This document shows, piece after piece, positions 8,967-18,129 of a DNA stretch of 64,000 nucleotides; within the stretch, counting starts at the first letter, position 1, and every line of letters begins with the position of its first letter. The notes beneath the pieces were generated by a model, which ran no database searches, had not been told where the DNA came from, and saw only the letters and a program-made list of their open reading frames with translations. Both the position numbers and the translations under genes were made by a program. The stretch spans positions 186,001-250,000 of the forward strand of contig NZ_JFKA01000004.1 of assembly GCF_002115755.1 (NCBI RefSeq), written 5' to 3'. The stretch is from Thalassospira mesophila (GTDB lineage: Bacteria; Pseudomonadota; Alphaproteobacteria; Rhodospirillales; Thalassospiraceae).

Positions 8967-9698
8967 TTAGCGGCGATTGGCCAGTTCTGTGGAAATATGG
9001 CGCATTTGCTCTTCCACCCGGATGGGGCATTGCGATGTCACTTCAAGGTCACGGTCTTCGTAAACATCGGCGTCGGGGTGGTCTTGAACCCAGCGGGTAA
9101 TGACCTCGTCGCGCTGGCGCACCAGTATTTCGATCTGGGGACGATAAAACGCAATCATCCCCGATACCCAGCGATTTACCGGCCACGAGGGCTGGGCGTG
9201 GTCGACAATAAAATTGTCCAGCATCGAAATCACCGTTTCGGCATCATACCAGACTTCCCCGGTTACCCAGCGATTGGTGGTAAACAGCCGTTGAGCAAAC
9301 CCGTACTGGTCCATGGAAATGGCAATCAGATGCGACAGGGCTTCGTTCGGACCTTTGGGCAATTCAACGCCGGGAATAGGCAAGGGCCGGGCCGACTCCG
9401 GCATGCCGCGCGGCCGCATAAAACTGTGGAAATGGCCATGCTCGGCCCAGTCGCGCTGCTCATCCTTGGGGTGGGCATGGTAATAAAACTGGCCGTGGCT
9501 GGTCCGGTCATAAACATCGCCTTGCGGGTAATGCGTCCATTCGTAAAACGCCCCCGTCGTCCGGATCAGTTCACCAACGATATTATCACCTGTTGCCGAC
9601 AAAACGCGATGGCATTCCATCACATCACGTCCGGCTGCCATCATGGTTTTCAGTTGGCTGGTGGACAACTCCGACCAGTTAATTTCCAGTTCCGTCAT
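8967..9698 (-). CDS. DUF6969 family protein
   Basis: A 243-residue soluble protein rich in His, Trp and Tyr. It has DVMECHRVL near the N-terminus, then FYEWTHYPQGDVYD, YYYHAHP and EHGHFHSF, a histidine-dense pattern that suggests metal binding. It matches what I recall of the DUF6969 family; no activity is known to me. The ATG at 9698 (MTELEINW) is preferred over a GTG or TTG-type start 34 codons upstream, because the upstream residues look untranslated in character. No operon partner is apparent. Confidence 0.7.
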   Translation of the reverse strand: MTELEINWSELSTSQLKTMMAAGRDVMECHRVLSATGDNIVGELIRTTGAFYEWTHYPQGDVYDRTSHGQFYYHAHPKDEQRDWAEHGHFHSFMRPRGMPESARPLPIPGVELPKGPNEALSHLIAISMDQYGFAQRLFTTNRWVTGEVWYDAETVISMLDNFIVDHAQPSWPVNRWVSGMIAFYRPQIEILVRQRDEVITRWVQDHPDADVYEDRDLEVTSQCPIRVEEQMRHISTELANRR

Positions 9699-9831
9699 GG
9701 TTGTATCACCACTTGATTTATCGACGATCCGCTGCTGACCTAGCCTGCAAAACCAAAGGGAAATGTCGCACCGGCAGAAGGCCAGTTCCCCCACAGTCAC
9801 GCCTGCGGGGGAAAACTACAAGTGAAAATAC

Positions 9832-10719
9832 CTATTTACGGGCCAAAGGCTGGTGCAAAACCCGAAATCCGATCAGGATATGGCGCAAATGTTCGGGGCG
9901 ACTATGGCGGGCTGCCGGGCGGCAAACGCCGCATCCCCGGTCATCCCACGAGCCCCCCTTCACAATCCGTGCGCCGGGCTGGCGCTGGGTCTGGGTCCAT
10001 TCAAAAACCTGCCCCGCCCCGTCATACAAACCATATGGCCCCGGCGGATAGGATTTAACCGGCACCGTATCAAAAGGCCCGCGATCCGCACTGTTTAACA
10101 GGGTCGGGTCATAAATATTGCCCCACGGATAAAACGTTCCGTCGGGGCCACGCACGGCCTTTTCCCATTCGGCCTCCTTGGGCAGGCGCCAGGTTTCACC
10201 GGTTTTCTGGCTAAGCCAATGGGTATATGCCACGGCGTCCTGCCACGATACCAGCACCACCGGGTGGTCTTCACGGCCCGGCTGCGGGGCGCCTTTTTTC
10301 CAGGCAAAAGGACGGGTGGCCTCATAGCCATGCACAAGCCCGTAAGTATCCCAGATTTCCTTGGTGACACCGGGGGCCGGATAACCGCTGTCTTTGACAA
10401 AAGCAGCATATTGCCGGTTGGTGACCGGAGTTGTCGAGATATCAAATTCGGGCAGATAAATACGCCATTTGGTGGTTTCTGAATCATACCAGCGATTACG
10501 ATGTGCGACATCCTGGCCATAAATCTGTTCATCAATCCGGTAGGCATAATCGCGCTCGATACTGTCAGACCCCTGCCAGAACCATCCCGCCGGGATCGTG
10601 GTTATCTCCGGGACATCAATATTGGCGGCCTGCGATACCGGTGCATGAAACCCGAAAACCACCAGTGTCGCTATCCCTATGGCGGTCCGGCACATATTGC
10701 GCCCGTTTGACATCATCAT
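9832..10719 (-). CDS. Exported SUMF1/formylglycine-generating-enzyme-fold protein
   Basis: A 295-residue protein with a signal peptide (hydrophobic stretch at about residues 12-30, then SQAA) and one SUMF1/FGE-sulfatase fold domain. Visible signatures are IPAGWFWQGSD at the start, PVTNRQYAAFV, HPVVLVSWQDAVAYTHWL, WRLPKEAEWEKAVRG, and the C-terminal RIVKGGSW...ARHSRPE...IGFRV. A CGVC pair lies where true FGEs carry two active-site cysteines, but with different spacing. The domain also occurs in PvdO, EgtB and many uncharacterised proteins, so the reaction is not predicted. Three tandem ATGs at the start make the exact first residue uncertain. Confidence 0.8.
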   Translation of the reverse strand: MMMSNGRNMCRTAIGIATLVVFGFHAPVSQAANIDVPEITTIPAGWFWQGSDSIERDYAYRIDEQIYGQDVAHRNRWYDSETTKWRIYLPEFDISTTPVTNRQYAAFVKDSGYPAPGVTKEIWDTYGLVHGYEATRPFAWKKGAPQPGREDHPVVLVSWQDAVAYTHWLSQKTGETWRLPKEAEWEKAVRGPDGTFYPWGNIYDPTLLNSADRGPFDTVPVKSYPPGPYGLYDGAGQVFEWTQTQRQPGARIVKGGSWDDRGCGVCRPAARHSRPEHLRHILIGFRVLHQPLARK

Positions 10720-10755
10720 CGCGATACTAAAATCCCCAATCGAAAATATGCTTTC

Positions 10756-10812
10756 TGCAGCCAGCCCTCTCCCTCTGGCTGCACTTTTTACAATCATGAC
10801 ATAATTGTAAAA
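10756..10812. promoter_or_regulatory. Two adjacent dyads upstream of the SUMF1-like gene
   Basis: TGCAGCCAG (10756-10764) pairs with CTGGCTGCA (10775-10783), a perfect 9-bp hairpin that would lie in the 5' leader. Next to it, TTTTACAAT (10786-10794) and ATTGTAAAA (10804-10812) form a perfect 9-bp dyad resembling a repressor operator. On the minus strand a TTGAAA...TACAAT promoter-like pair (15-nt spacer, somewhat short) overlaps the second dyad. This is suggestive of a regulated promoter but not proven. Confidence 0.45.
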
Positions 10813-11119
10813 GATCCGCTGCTTTTTCAAGCAACAGCACATCGAACTTTTTAAAGATGCAAAAGTTCCCGGCTGCGCAAAACAAACTGGTTTACCCTCA
10901 CGAAAGCGTGAAAATACGTGACACCACAGCAAGGCGGTTTTTTGTCATGATCATTTTGTTGGCTGATCAAAAACAACCTGTGCCGGGTTGTTTAAACGGC
11001 AAGGTGTTCGTTCCCCCCGACACACGCCGGACCGGCCAGCACCCGGACAACACCGGAAAGACACCGGAAAGACAACGTCTTCTTCTGCGGGTTGTCTCCC
11101 CCTTCTCGCAAACACAATA
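10813..11119. other. Intergenic region without recognisable gene
   Basis: Short open frames here lack ribosome sites and family features. At the left end lies a TTGAAA-like -35 on the minus strand for the neighbouring gene. At the right end begins a strong imperfect hairpin (about 11112-11157) that covers the 3' end of the TAXI gene and probably acts in its 3' end formation; it lacks a long T tract. Confidence 0.5.
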
Positions 11120-12160
11120 TCAGCGCCGCTCTTCCCCGGAGCGACGCTGATTGTGTATCTGGCCCTGGCCCCCGCCATCCCCCAGCAATCCTGCTGCGCG
11201 GTAATAGCGTTGTGCCCCTTCATGCAAGGCCACCGGAAAGGGGCCACGGACCATGTCCTCTTTGCTCAATGCCGCCAGTGCCGGATGCGCGCGTTTGAAA
11301 GCATTGAAATTTTCAAACACGGTTTTCACCAGTTGATAAACAATTTCGGGGTCTGTTGCGGCAGAAACCATCAGGGTGGATCCAACGCAAACTGTCGTGA
11401 CCGGGTCGGGGTTGCCATAATACAGGCCGCCCGGGATCACGGTTTTGCTGTAAAAATCATTTTCGGCCAGCAACCGGTCAATCGCCGGCCCGGCCACATC
11501 GACCAGAACAGTGTCGCAGGCGCCTGCCGTGTCCGAAATTGTGGTTGCCGGGTGCCCCACACTATAGACCGTCGCGTCGATCTGGTTCTGGCACAGCGCA
11601 TCGCCCTGTTGGCCCGCGCCAAGTTCCGATGCCTGGGCAAAATCATTCAGGGTCCAGCCCTTGGCCGCCATTACCCGTTCCATCGCGTCGCGCGCACCAG
11701 AACCGGGATTGCCAATATTAACCCGCTTGCCTTTCAAATCGTCAAAATCAATAATTTTGGCATCAGCGCGAGCCAAAACGGTAAAGGCTTCAACATGCAG
11801 GGAAAACACCGCGCGCAAATCCTTAACCGCCCCGGTTTGCGCAAAAGGGCCTGTTCCGTGGCTGGCATCGGCCTGAATATCTGACTGGGCAATGCCAAAG
11901 TCAAAGTCGCCACCGTGCAAGGCCTTGATATTATAAAGCGACCCGGCCGTCGACTCGACGGTACAACGAATGCCGTGCAAGCGGCGCGACTGGTTTATCA
12001 AACGGCAAATTGCCCCACCGACCGGATAATAAACCCCCGTGGGGCCACCCGTGCCAATGGTAATGAAACGGTTTTGTTCATCGGCCTGCGCGGTTCGAAA
12101 AAATGCCCCCTGCGCCATCAGGAAAACGGTCGCGCATACCACCAAAACGTGCCGGCTCAT
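11120..12160 (-). CDS. TAXI-family TRAP transporter solute-binding protein
   Basis: A 346-residue periplasmic protein with a signal peptide (about residues 1-26, ending RTAQA) and the TAXI-family opening ITIGTGGPTGVYYPVGGAICRLIN. YNIKALHGGDFDFGIAQSDI and the GKRVNIGNPGSGARDAMERV segment are also typical. It would bind a small organic substrate for a TRAP permease, but no TRAP permease gene adjoins it, so it is an orphan here. The extreme C-terminus is encoded within a hairpin and may be non-conserved. Substrate unknown. Confidence 0.88.
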   Translation of the reverse strand: MSRHVLVVCATVFLMAQGAFFRTAQADEQNRFITIGTGGPTGVYYPVGGAICRLINQSRRLHGIRCTVESTAGSLYNIKALHGGDFDFGIAQSDIQADASHGTGPFAQTGAVKDLRAVFSLHVEAFTVLARADAKIIDFDDLKGKRVNIGNPGSGARDAMERVMAAKGWTLNDFAQASELGAGQQGDALCQNQIDATVYSVGHPATTISDTAGACDTVLVDVAGPAIDRLLAENDFYSKTVIPGGLYYGNPDPVTTVCVGSTLMVSAATDPEIVYQLVKTVFENFNAFKRAHPALAALSKEDMVRGPFPVALHEGAQRYYRAAGLLGDGGGQGQIHNQRRSGEERR

Positions 12161-12630
12161 TGGTTTTTGCCTTTGCTGCCCTGCTTGCTGTTTGTCGTGG
12201 CGGCTTGTTTATCGCGCGCCCCTTGCAACCGGCAAAAGCTCCGGAAGCCCCCCGTTTCGCCCATAATATTTTTTATTGCCCCCACGATAACATCAATACC
12301 GCCGCAACCCGCGATGGCGGGCCGTTAAAAAGAACAGGCTGTAATTTTACCACCTTGTATCAGGCGGGCAAAATCCAAACCGCATTTCTGCATGCTGCCC
12401 AAATATGTGCATCTGCAACAAAATCACATTTGCAAAACGCCATTATGGGTGCCTTTGACACGAATAATGCCGTGCCCCACACGACGTCACCCGCACGCAA
12501 GACAACAAAATCATAGACTTATTAAAAAAAACCGGCAAAAATGGTTGAAGCTGCACCACGAAATACCACCATCAAAAAACAGAAAATCTTATGGTTACGG
12601 GACAAGGGCGCCGGTTTAACAAGGTGGCCT
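12161..12630. other. Intergenic region between TAXI and PAS-REC-Hpt genes
   Basis: About 470 bp with no convincing gene. The part next to 12160 should hold the TAXI promoter (minus strand), and the AT-rich part at 12500-12630 the promoter of the PAS-REC-Hpt gene (plus strand). I see no repeat or structured RNA in it. Confidence 0.5.
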
Positions 12631-13716
12631 ATGGAAAAACAGATTTTAGATGCAATTTCGCAATCCAATGCGGGAATTGCTCTGTTTGACGCCAATGAAC
12701 GTCTTATTTTTGCAAATCCGGCGTGGAATCAACTGATTACCGGAATTGCCGAAGACGATCTGATATTCGATGAAACCAGTCTGGATAATGGCGGCATGCT
12801 ATCGGTTTGCATGGTCCGCCCGCATATCCATGCCCGCGAATTGCGCCATAGCCTTACCGATGTTGAAAACAAAAAACGCGGCACGGTTCTGGTCGCCGAT
12901 GACAGCGCCTCAAACCGCATGGTGGCCCGCCGCATGTTGCAGGCCGAGGGTTTCAGCGTGATGGAAGCGGGCGACGGCCAAACCGTTCTGGATATTTTGC
13001 GCCGGGGTATCCCCGTTGACATTATTTTGATGGATGTTGAAATGCCCGATATGGACGGGCTGCACACCACCCGGCGCATCCGCCATATGGACGGGCCGTC
13101 TTCGCGCCTGCCCATCATTGCCTTTTCCGCGCACCGCACACGCGACTGGAACATGATTGCCCGGCAATCAGGTGTAAACGATTTCATCAGCAAACCAATC
13201 CAGCGCGCCAGCCTGTTACGCGTGATCAGCGAAAACCTTGCCCACAGCCTGCCCGGCACCGCGGCAAGCTCGCTTGCCGCAACCACGCCCGCCGCGCGGA
13301 TGAAAAAAATCAATCACACCCTTAAAAATCCGCCCAGCGACCTTCCGGCAAGCCCGGTTCTGGATGTCGATATTCTTGAAGAACTGTACCGCGAAGCCGG
13401 CATGGACGGGGCGGCAAACGGCATTGATTTGTTTATCAGCGAAACGGAATCGCGGCTGATGCAAATTGATGAAGCATTATCACGGTCTGATTTTCACGCG
13501 GTTCGCAACGAGGTCCATGTTCTTAAAAGCACATCGGGCACCTTTGGGCTGCGCCAACTGGCCGATTTGTGCGATGCGGCCCATAATCTTCTCGATCGCA
13601 CCGATATTGACGAACACCACCTTGTCAAACTGTCGCGCCGGGTGGTTCAACTGGCCCCAACCGCCCTTACCGCCCTTAACCTTTATCGTCGCAGCCGGTC
13701 GTGGGCGCTAACCTGA
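12631..13716 (+). CDS. PAS-like / response receiver / Hpt phosphorelay protein
   Basis: A 361-residue cytoplasmic signalling protein. Residues about 3-40 look like the first half of a PAS domain (SNAGIALFDANERLIFANPAW). A full receiver domain spans about 84-205, with acidic pair D90-D91, phosphoacceptor D135 (ILMDVEMPDMDG) and K188 (FISKPIQ). An Hpt domain follows at about 245-345 with H296 in VHVLKSTSGTFG. No kinase dimerisation or ATP-binding domain is present. AAGGTGG precedes the ATG at 12631, so this start is preferred over one 30 codons upstream. It looks like a hybrid histidine kinase that lost its catalytic core and now relays phosphate between other proteins. Confidence 0.85.
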   Translation: MEKQILDAISQSNAGIALFDANERLIFANPAWNQLITGIAEDDLIFDETSLDNGGMLSVCMVRPHIHARELRHSLTDVENKKRGTVLVADDSASNRMVARRMLQAEGFSVMEAGDGQTVLDILRRGIPVDIILMDVEMPDMDGLHTTRRIRHMDGPSSRLPIIAFSAHRTRDWNMIARQSGVNDFISKPIQRASLLRVISENLAHSLPGTAASSLAATTPAARMKKINHTLKNPPSDLPASPVLDVDILEELYREAGMDGAANGIDLFISETESRLMQIDEALSRSDFHAVRNEVHVLKSTSGTFGLRQLADLCDAAHNLLDRTDIDEHHLVKLSRRVVQLAPTALTALNLYRRSRSWALT

Positions 13717-13769
13717 TGCTGGCTGATTGCGCCAATAGCGCCCTTTTAACCGTTGCCAAAACGATTGAT

Positions 13770-15986
13770 TTACGGGGTTTGGGCGGACGAACCGTCGTAC
13801 ATTTGCCATACCTGCCAAACCAGCAAATTCCACAATGTCAGCGCGGCATCGAAATCATTGCCAAGGGCGCGCTGCCATAATTTTTGCCGGGTGGCCGCAT
13901 GAACCGGCATGTCTTCAAACATCCGGTTTTGCGCCGTTTTTTCATCCCCCCACAACAGCACCGCAATATCGTGCATCCATTGCCCGACCGGGGGGTTAAA
14001 ACCCGCCTTGGCAACATCAAGATACCCCGCCGGTACAAACGGGCTTACCGCCTGGCGCCACACCGCCTTGCCTGCCCCGGCCAAATGGTCTTTCGCCGGT
14101 ATTGATGCCGCCGCCTTTCGCACCGCGCGGTCCAGCAAGGGCGGGCGATATTCCACACCAAATGCCATGCCCATGCGGTCGCTCATTGCCAGTTGATTGC
14201 CCGGTAAATTTACATCCAGATCAAACTGCATCATCGCACGCGCCAAATCCGGGATGGCGTCAAAGCTTGGCATTCCGGCCAGTTCCCCATGTCCGGGGCG
14301 GGTCCGTGTGATCACGCACCGATTGTTCCAGGCCCTTAAAACATCGCCGCGATCGCCGGTGGTGGCCGCCAGAAACTTGGCAATCCCGGCCAAATGCTGC
14401 CCCGGTTGCACAGGCAAGGTTCTAACACTGCCATTGGCAACATAACTGGCATAACGGCGCATAAAAGCCGGGGCGCGCAGCCATTTTTCGGCCCGTTGCG
14501 CCATTTGATAGCGCCGATAGCCGCCAAAAACCTCGTCCCCGCCGTCGCCAGTCAGGCAAACCGGGGCAATGTCGGCCACCGACTGGCTTAAACAATGCGT
14601 TAAGATCATTGCCGGGTTGCCAAACGGCCCGCCAAAGGCCTTTAGCCCGGCCCGTAACCGGGTCAATAAATCTTCGGGGTCATGCGGGGCCGGGATTATT
14701 TTTAACGGCATTTGCAAATGGCTGGCCAGTTGGCGTGCCCGCATGGTTTCGTCCATTGGCTGCCCGGCAAAGCCCATCACCGCCGCCACCGGCATATCCG
14801 CCCGGCGTGCCCGATGCCGCGCCACCCGGGCGGCCATCGCGGCAACCCCGGCGCTGTCCATCCCGCCCGATAACAGGCAGGCAACAGGCCGGTCGCATGT
14901 CATGGCATCGGCCACCGCACGATAAACATGGCGGCGCAATCGCCCCACGACATCCGATGGCCTGTTTAAAACGGCACGATCCGCAGCCGGACTATTTTCG
15001 TCATCCAGACTGGCACGCACCACAGTCTCGCGTTGCCTGTCACCTCCCCCGGATGCCGCGTTATCTGTGCCGGGCTGTCGGACGGCGGGCACCTGTGCGC
15101 TCTGCGATACCCCGCCCGCACAGGCGCGCACGGTCGGCAGGCCATAACGCGCAATGTTTCCGTGCTGCCAACACATGATGTGGCCGGGCTGTAATTGCGA
15201 AATACCGTGCCAAGGGGTTTGCGGGGCGGGGACAAACAAGTGCCTGCGCACCATATCGCGCGCGCCCGCATCGGGGGCAACATCAAGCCCTGGTGCGCTT
15301 AACAAGGGGGCCAGCTCAGATGCAAAAAACAGGTGTCCGTCGGCCCGCCGGGCAAAATAAACCGGCTTTTGCCCCATCGCATCCACCCCCAGCCACAGGG
15401 CAGACCGGTGATTGTCCCACAAGGCAAAGGCATAAGCCCCCGCCACCCCGGCCAGCATCTGTGCCAATGCCGGTCCTGCCCGATCGCCATATTTCTCGTC
15501 ACATCCCGACACCACCCGGCCCAGCAAGGCCAGCAGCACATCGGTATCAGACCGGCTTTGATCGTGATCCTTAACAGCGACAGGATCCGCCCCTGTTGCT
15601 GTCGCTGCGCCACCCGTTACAGTCCGGGCAACCTGGGCTGTATGTGCTGCTTGCTCTGCGCGCAACGCGGCACGGTCAAGCTGCGCGCGCATGCGCTTGT
15701 AACCGGCAATATAACCGTTAAAAATAAGCACAAACCGCCCGTCGCGGCTGATAACGGGTTGTCGGGCCTGCGGGCTGGTATCTGTTGTGGCAAGGCGACG
15801 ATGCAATAAAACCGGCCCCGCCTTATCGTTTGTGGCGGTATCCGGGTGCTGACCCGAAAATGCTTTTTCACCATCCCCGGCGGGCCATATCCCCCAGCCG
15901 TCCGGTCCGCGATGCGCCAGATCACGCGCGGCGTTAAGCCCCCATGACCGCGCCGCCCGCGTGGTTGCACCAATCAGCCCGCACAT
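13770..15986 (-). CDS. Asparagine synthase (glutamine-hydrolysing) type protein with insertions
   Basis: A 738-residue AsnB-type protein, longer than the usual roughly 600-650. The N-terminal class II glutaminase domain starts MCGLIGATT with nucleophile Cys2 and has HRGPDGWG, RRLATTD and SDTDV. The ATP-pyrophosphatase domain has the PP-loop SGGMDS at about 373-378. Two low-complexity insertions are visible, at about 106-146 inside the glutaminase domain and about 285-345 between domains. The normal NGEIYN segment reads NGYIAG, replacing a glutamine-binding Glu. It precedes the downstream epimerase gene in position but is transcribed after it. It may amidate a sugar or peptide instead of free aspartate. 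Confidence 0.82.
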   Translation of the reverse strand: MCGLIGATTRAARSWGLNAARDLAHRGPDGWGIWPAGDGEKAFSGQHPDTATNDKAGPVLLHRRLATTDTSPQARQPVISRDGRFVLIFNGYIAGYKRMRAQLDRAALRAEQAAHTAQVARTVTGGAATATGADPVAVKDHDQSRSDTDVLLALLGRVVSGCDEKYGDRAGPALAQMLAGVAGAYAFALWDNHRSALWLGVDAMGQKPVYFARRADGHLFFASELAPLLSAPGLDVAPDAGARDMVRRHLFVPAPQTPWHGISQLQPGHIMCWQHGNIARYGLPTVRACAGGVSQSAQVPAVRQPGTDNAASGGGDRQRETVVRASLDDENSPAADRAVLNRPSDVVGRLRRHVYRAVADAMTCDRPVACLLSGGMDSAGVAAMAARVARHRARRADMPVAAVMGFAGQPMDETMRARQLASHLQMPLKIIPAPHDPEDLLTRLRAGLKAFGGPFGNPAMILTHCLSQSVADIAPVCLTGDGGDEVFGGYRRYQMAQRAEKWLRAPAFMRRYASYVANGSVRTLPVQPGQHLAGIAKFLAATTGDRGDVLRAWNNRCVITRTRPGHGELAGMPSFDAIPDLARAMMQFDLDVNLPGNQLAMSDRMGMAFGVEYRPPLLDRAVRKAAASIPAKDHLAGAGKAVWRQAVSPFVPAGYLDVAKAGFNPPVGQWMHDIAVLLWGDEKTAQNRMFEDMPVHAATRQKLWQRALGNDFDAALTLWNLLVWQVWQMYDGSSAQTP

Positions 15987-16007
15987 AATTTGCCGGTCCT
16001 TTAATTT

Positions 16008-16991
16008 TTAACCTGCTTTTCCCGACCGCGAAAACCATGCGCCGACGGCGCGCAGCCCCTCGCGGGCGCTGACCGGCGGCAACCAGCCCAGATCACGCCG
16101 AATGGCGCGGCTGTCCACCTGCAGCGAGCTTGTCAGGCGCTGGACCTGTGCCGTTTTGCCCGTCAGACGGCCCAGCCATTCCAAAACCGCCACCGGCACG
16201 GGGATCAACAACGCCTTTTTGCCCATGCCTTGCGCCAAAAGTGCAATCATTTCACCAATTGAAAAATCTTCCCCGTCTGACACCATATAGGTCTGGTAAC
16301 AGGCACTTGGGTGCCTTGCGACAACCACACAGGCATCGGCCAGATTATCAACATGGATCAGGCTGCGATGGTTGCGAATGGCCCCGAATGGCAAGGGAAT
16401 GCCGCGTAATGCCAGTTTTGCCAAAGCAGCAAAGTTGGCCTTTACCCCAGGCCCATATACCAATGGCGGCCGTAAAATCGTCAGGCCCAGCCCCGATGCT
16501 TGCGAAAACTGGCGCAGCGCATCTTCGGCCTCGGCCTTGGATTGTCCATAGGGATCGTGGGGATGCACCGGGCTATGCTCGTTAAAGGCGGAAAACAGTG
16601 TTTCCTCGCCGTTGACCTTGACCGAGCTTACAAAAACCATGCGTTTTACATTTTGGGCATCTGCCGCATGGGCCAGATGCAAACTGCCCGCCACATTCAC
16701 AGCGCGAAAGGCCGCCAACGGGTTGGCGGACGCATCGCGCATCACATGTACGCGCGCCGCCAGATGCACCACACAATATACCCCGTGCAAATGATCGGCC
16801 CAGTCGGTGTTGCCATCAATATCGCCAACCACGCGGGCATGTTGCGCCAGTTCTGCGGGTAATTGCGCCTTGGCCGCATCATTGCGCACCAGCGCGCGCA
16901 CCCCATAACCATCGGCCAGGGCGGCCTTGCACACGGCTTGCCCGACAAAACCGTTTGCGCCGGTAATCGCCATTATTTTCTGGTCAGTCAT
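16008..16991 (-). CDS. NAD-dependent epimerase/dehydratase (extended SDR)
   Basis: A 327-residue nucleotide-sugar type epimerase. The NAD-binding motif GANGFVGQ is at about residues 11-18. The catalytic triad region has SSVKVNGE and YGQSKAEAE (YxxxK), and RPPLVYGPGVKANF and HVDNLADA are typical of UDP-glucose 4-epimerase-like proteins. It starts directly after the stop of the ribbon-helix-helix gene with no gap and ends 21 bp before asnB-like, so the three genes probably form one operon. This context hints at surface polysaccharide or glycan modification; the substrate is not known. Confidence 0.88.
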   Translation of the reverse strand: MTDQKIMAITGANGFVGQAVCKAALADGYGVRALVRNDAAKAQLPAELAQHARVVGDIDGNTDWADHLHGVYCVVHLAARVHVMRDASANPLAAFRAVNVAGSLHLAHAADAQNVKRMVFVSSVKVNGEETLFSAFNEHSPVHPHDPYGQSKAEAEDALRQFSQASGLGLTILRPPLVYGPGVKANFAALAKLALRGIPLPFGAIRNHRSLIHVDNLADACVVVARHPSACYQTYMVSDGEDFSIGEMIALLAQGMGKKALLIPVPVAVLEWLGRLTGKTAQVQRLTSSLQVDSRAIRRDLGWLPPVSAREGLRAVGAWFSRSGKAG

Positions 16992-17264
16992 TTACGCAGG
17001 CTCGCTTTGGTCGGGGTTAAGGGCGGGTGTTTCAGGCGGTTGCGCGCTATGCAGGCGCTGTTGCAAATCGTGCAAAACATACAGTCGCAACGCGCTGGAT
17101 AAATTCCCCTCGCGCCCCGCGTCAATCAACACCACCATTTCGGCAATGCTGTGCCCTTCGCGCAGGGCTATGCGCTGTAATTCCTGCCAGAACGCGTCTT
17201 CCAGCGAAAAACTGGTGCGATGCCCGGCAATGGTGATGGATCGTTTGCGAACTTCGGTAGTCAT
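16992..17264 (-). CDS. Ribbon-helix-helix domain protein (RHH_4 type)
   Basis: A 90-residue protein starting MTTEVRKRSITIAGHRTSFSL, the common start of alphaproteobacterial RHH_4 proteins, followed by EDAFWQELQRIALREGHSIAEMV and NLSSALRLYVL. It is likely a small DNA-binding dimer. The ATG at 17264 is preferred over codons 18 residues upstream on family grounds. Its stop codon is immediately followed by the epimerase start, consistent with translational coupling. Target DNA unknown. Confidence 0.8.
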   Translation of the reverse strand: MTTEVRKRSITIAGHRTSFSLEDAFWQELQRIALREGHSIAEMVVLIDAGREGNLSSALRLYVLHDLQQRLHSAQPPETPALNPDQSEPA

Positions 17265-17352
17265 CAAAAATTCCATTGAACAGACAGACAAAACAACACG
17301 ATATAGTCTTAACAGCAAGCCTGCTGACAGTCAGGGACAAACAGGGCCGATT

Positions 17353-18129
17353 ATGAAACTTATCCACCTGAGCGATTGCCATTTCACCGACCCTGCCGCC
17401 GATGCACTATCTGCCAGCAAACCACACCCGCAAAAGACCCTGCAAAACATTATTGCCGATATTTGCCAGTGGCATCATGATGCCGAGCTTTGCATTGTTT
17501 CGGGCGATTTAACCCACGATGGCACGCCCACGCAATATGCCCTGTTTGCCGCCACCATCGCCGCCCTGCCAATGCCGGTGCATCTCATTCCCGGCAACCA
17601 TGATCTGCGCGAACCCTTATTGGCGGCCCTGCCCCAAACCGCGCATGATGAAAACGGTTTCATCAATTATGCCTTTATACACAACGGCATAAAGATCATA
17701 TTATTGGATACTTTATCGGACGGCGAAGATAGCGGCATTTTATGCCCCCGCCGTCTGGCATGGCTGGCAAACGAACTGCAGCAATCGCGCGACCTGCCCT
17801 GCCTGGTGTTTATGCATCATCCGCCGGTCGCCGTGGGTTTGCCGTTTATGGACAGCATCAGTTTACAAAATGCCGATGAATTTGGCGAAGTTTTGCAAAC
17901 GCACCCTGCCATTCGCCACATCTTTTTTGGCCATGTGCATCGGCCCTGCCACGGGGTGTGGCGCGGCATTCCCTTTACCGGCGGTGCCAGCAGCTTTACC
18001 GGGCAACCGCTTGCCATGCAGCCGGGCATGGGCCTGCCCGATAAACCGTGGCTGGAACCGGGCTATGGCATTGCCCTGATCCATGACGATGACGCAACCG
18101 TGCGCTATCATTTTGAAACGGTGCGTTAA
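17353..18129 (+). CDS. Calcineurin-like metallophosphoesterase (CpdA-like)
   Basis: A 258-residue class III cyclic-nucleotide-phosphodiesterase-like enzyme. It shows all metal motifs in order: LSDCHF at the start, SGDLTHDG, PGNHD, FMHHPP, then GHVH. Such enzymes hydrolyse cAMP or other phosphodiesters with two metal ions in the cytoplasm. The start MKLIHLSDCHF fits the family, whereas the open frame extending 140 codons upstream is antisense to the RHH gene. Its 3' end overlaps queG by 4 bp in convergent orientation. Confidence 0.88.
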   Translation: MKLIHLSDCHFTDPAADALSASKPHPQKTLQNIIADICQWHHDAELCIVSGDLTHDGTPTQYALFAATIAALPMPVHLIPGNHDLREPLLAALPQTAHDENGFINYAFIHNGIKIILLDTLSDGEDSGILCPRRLAWLANELQQSRDLPCLVFMHHPPVAVGLPFMDSISLQNADEFGEVLQTHPAIRHIFFGHVHRPCHGVWRGIPFTGGASSFTGQPLAMQPGMGLPDKPWLEPGYGIALIHDDDATVRYHFETVR

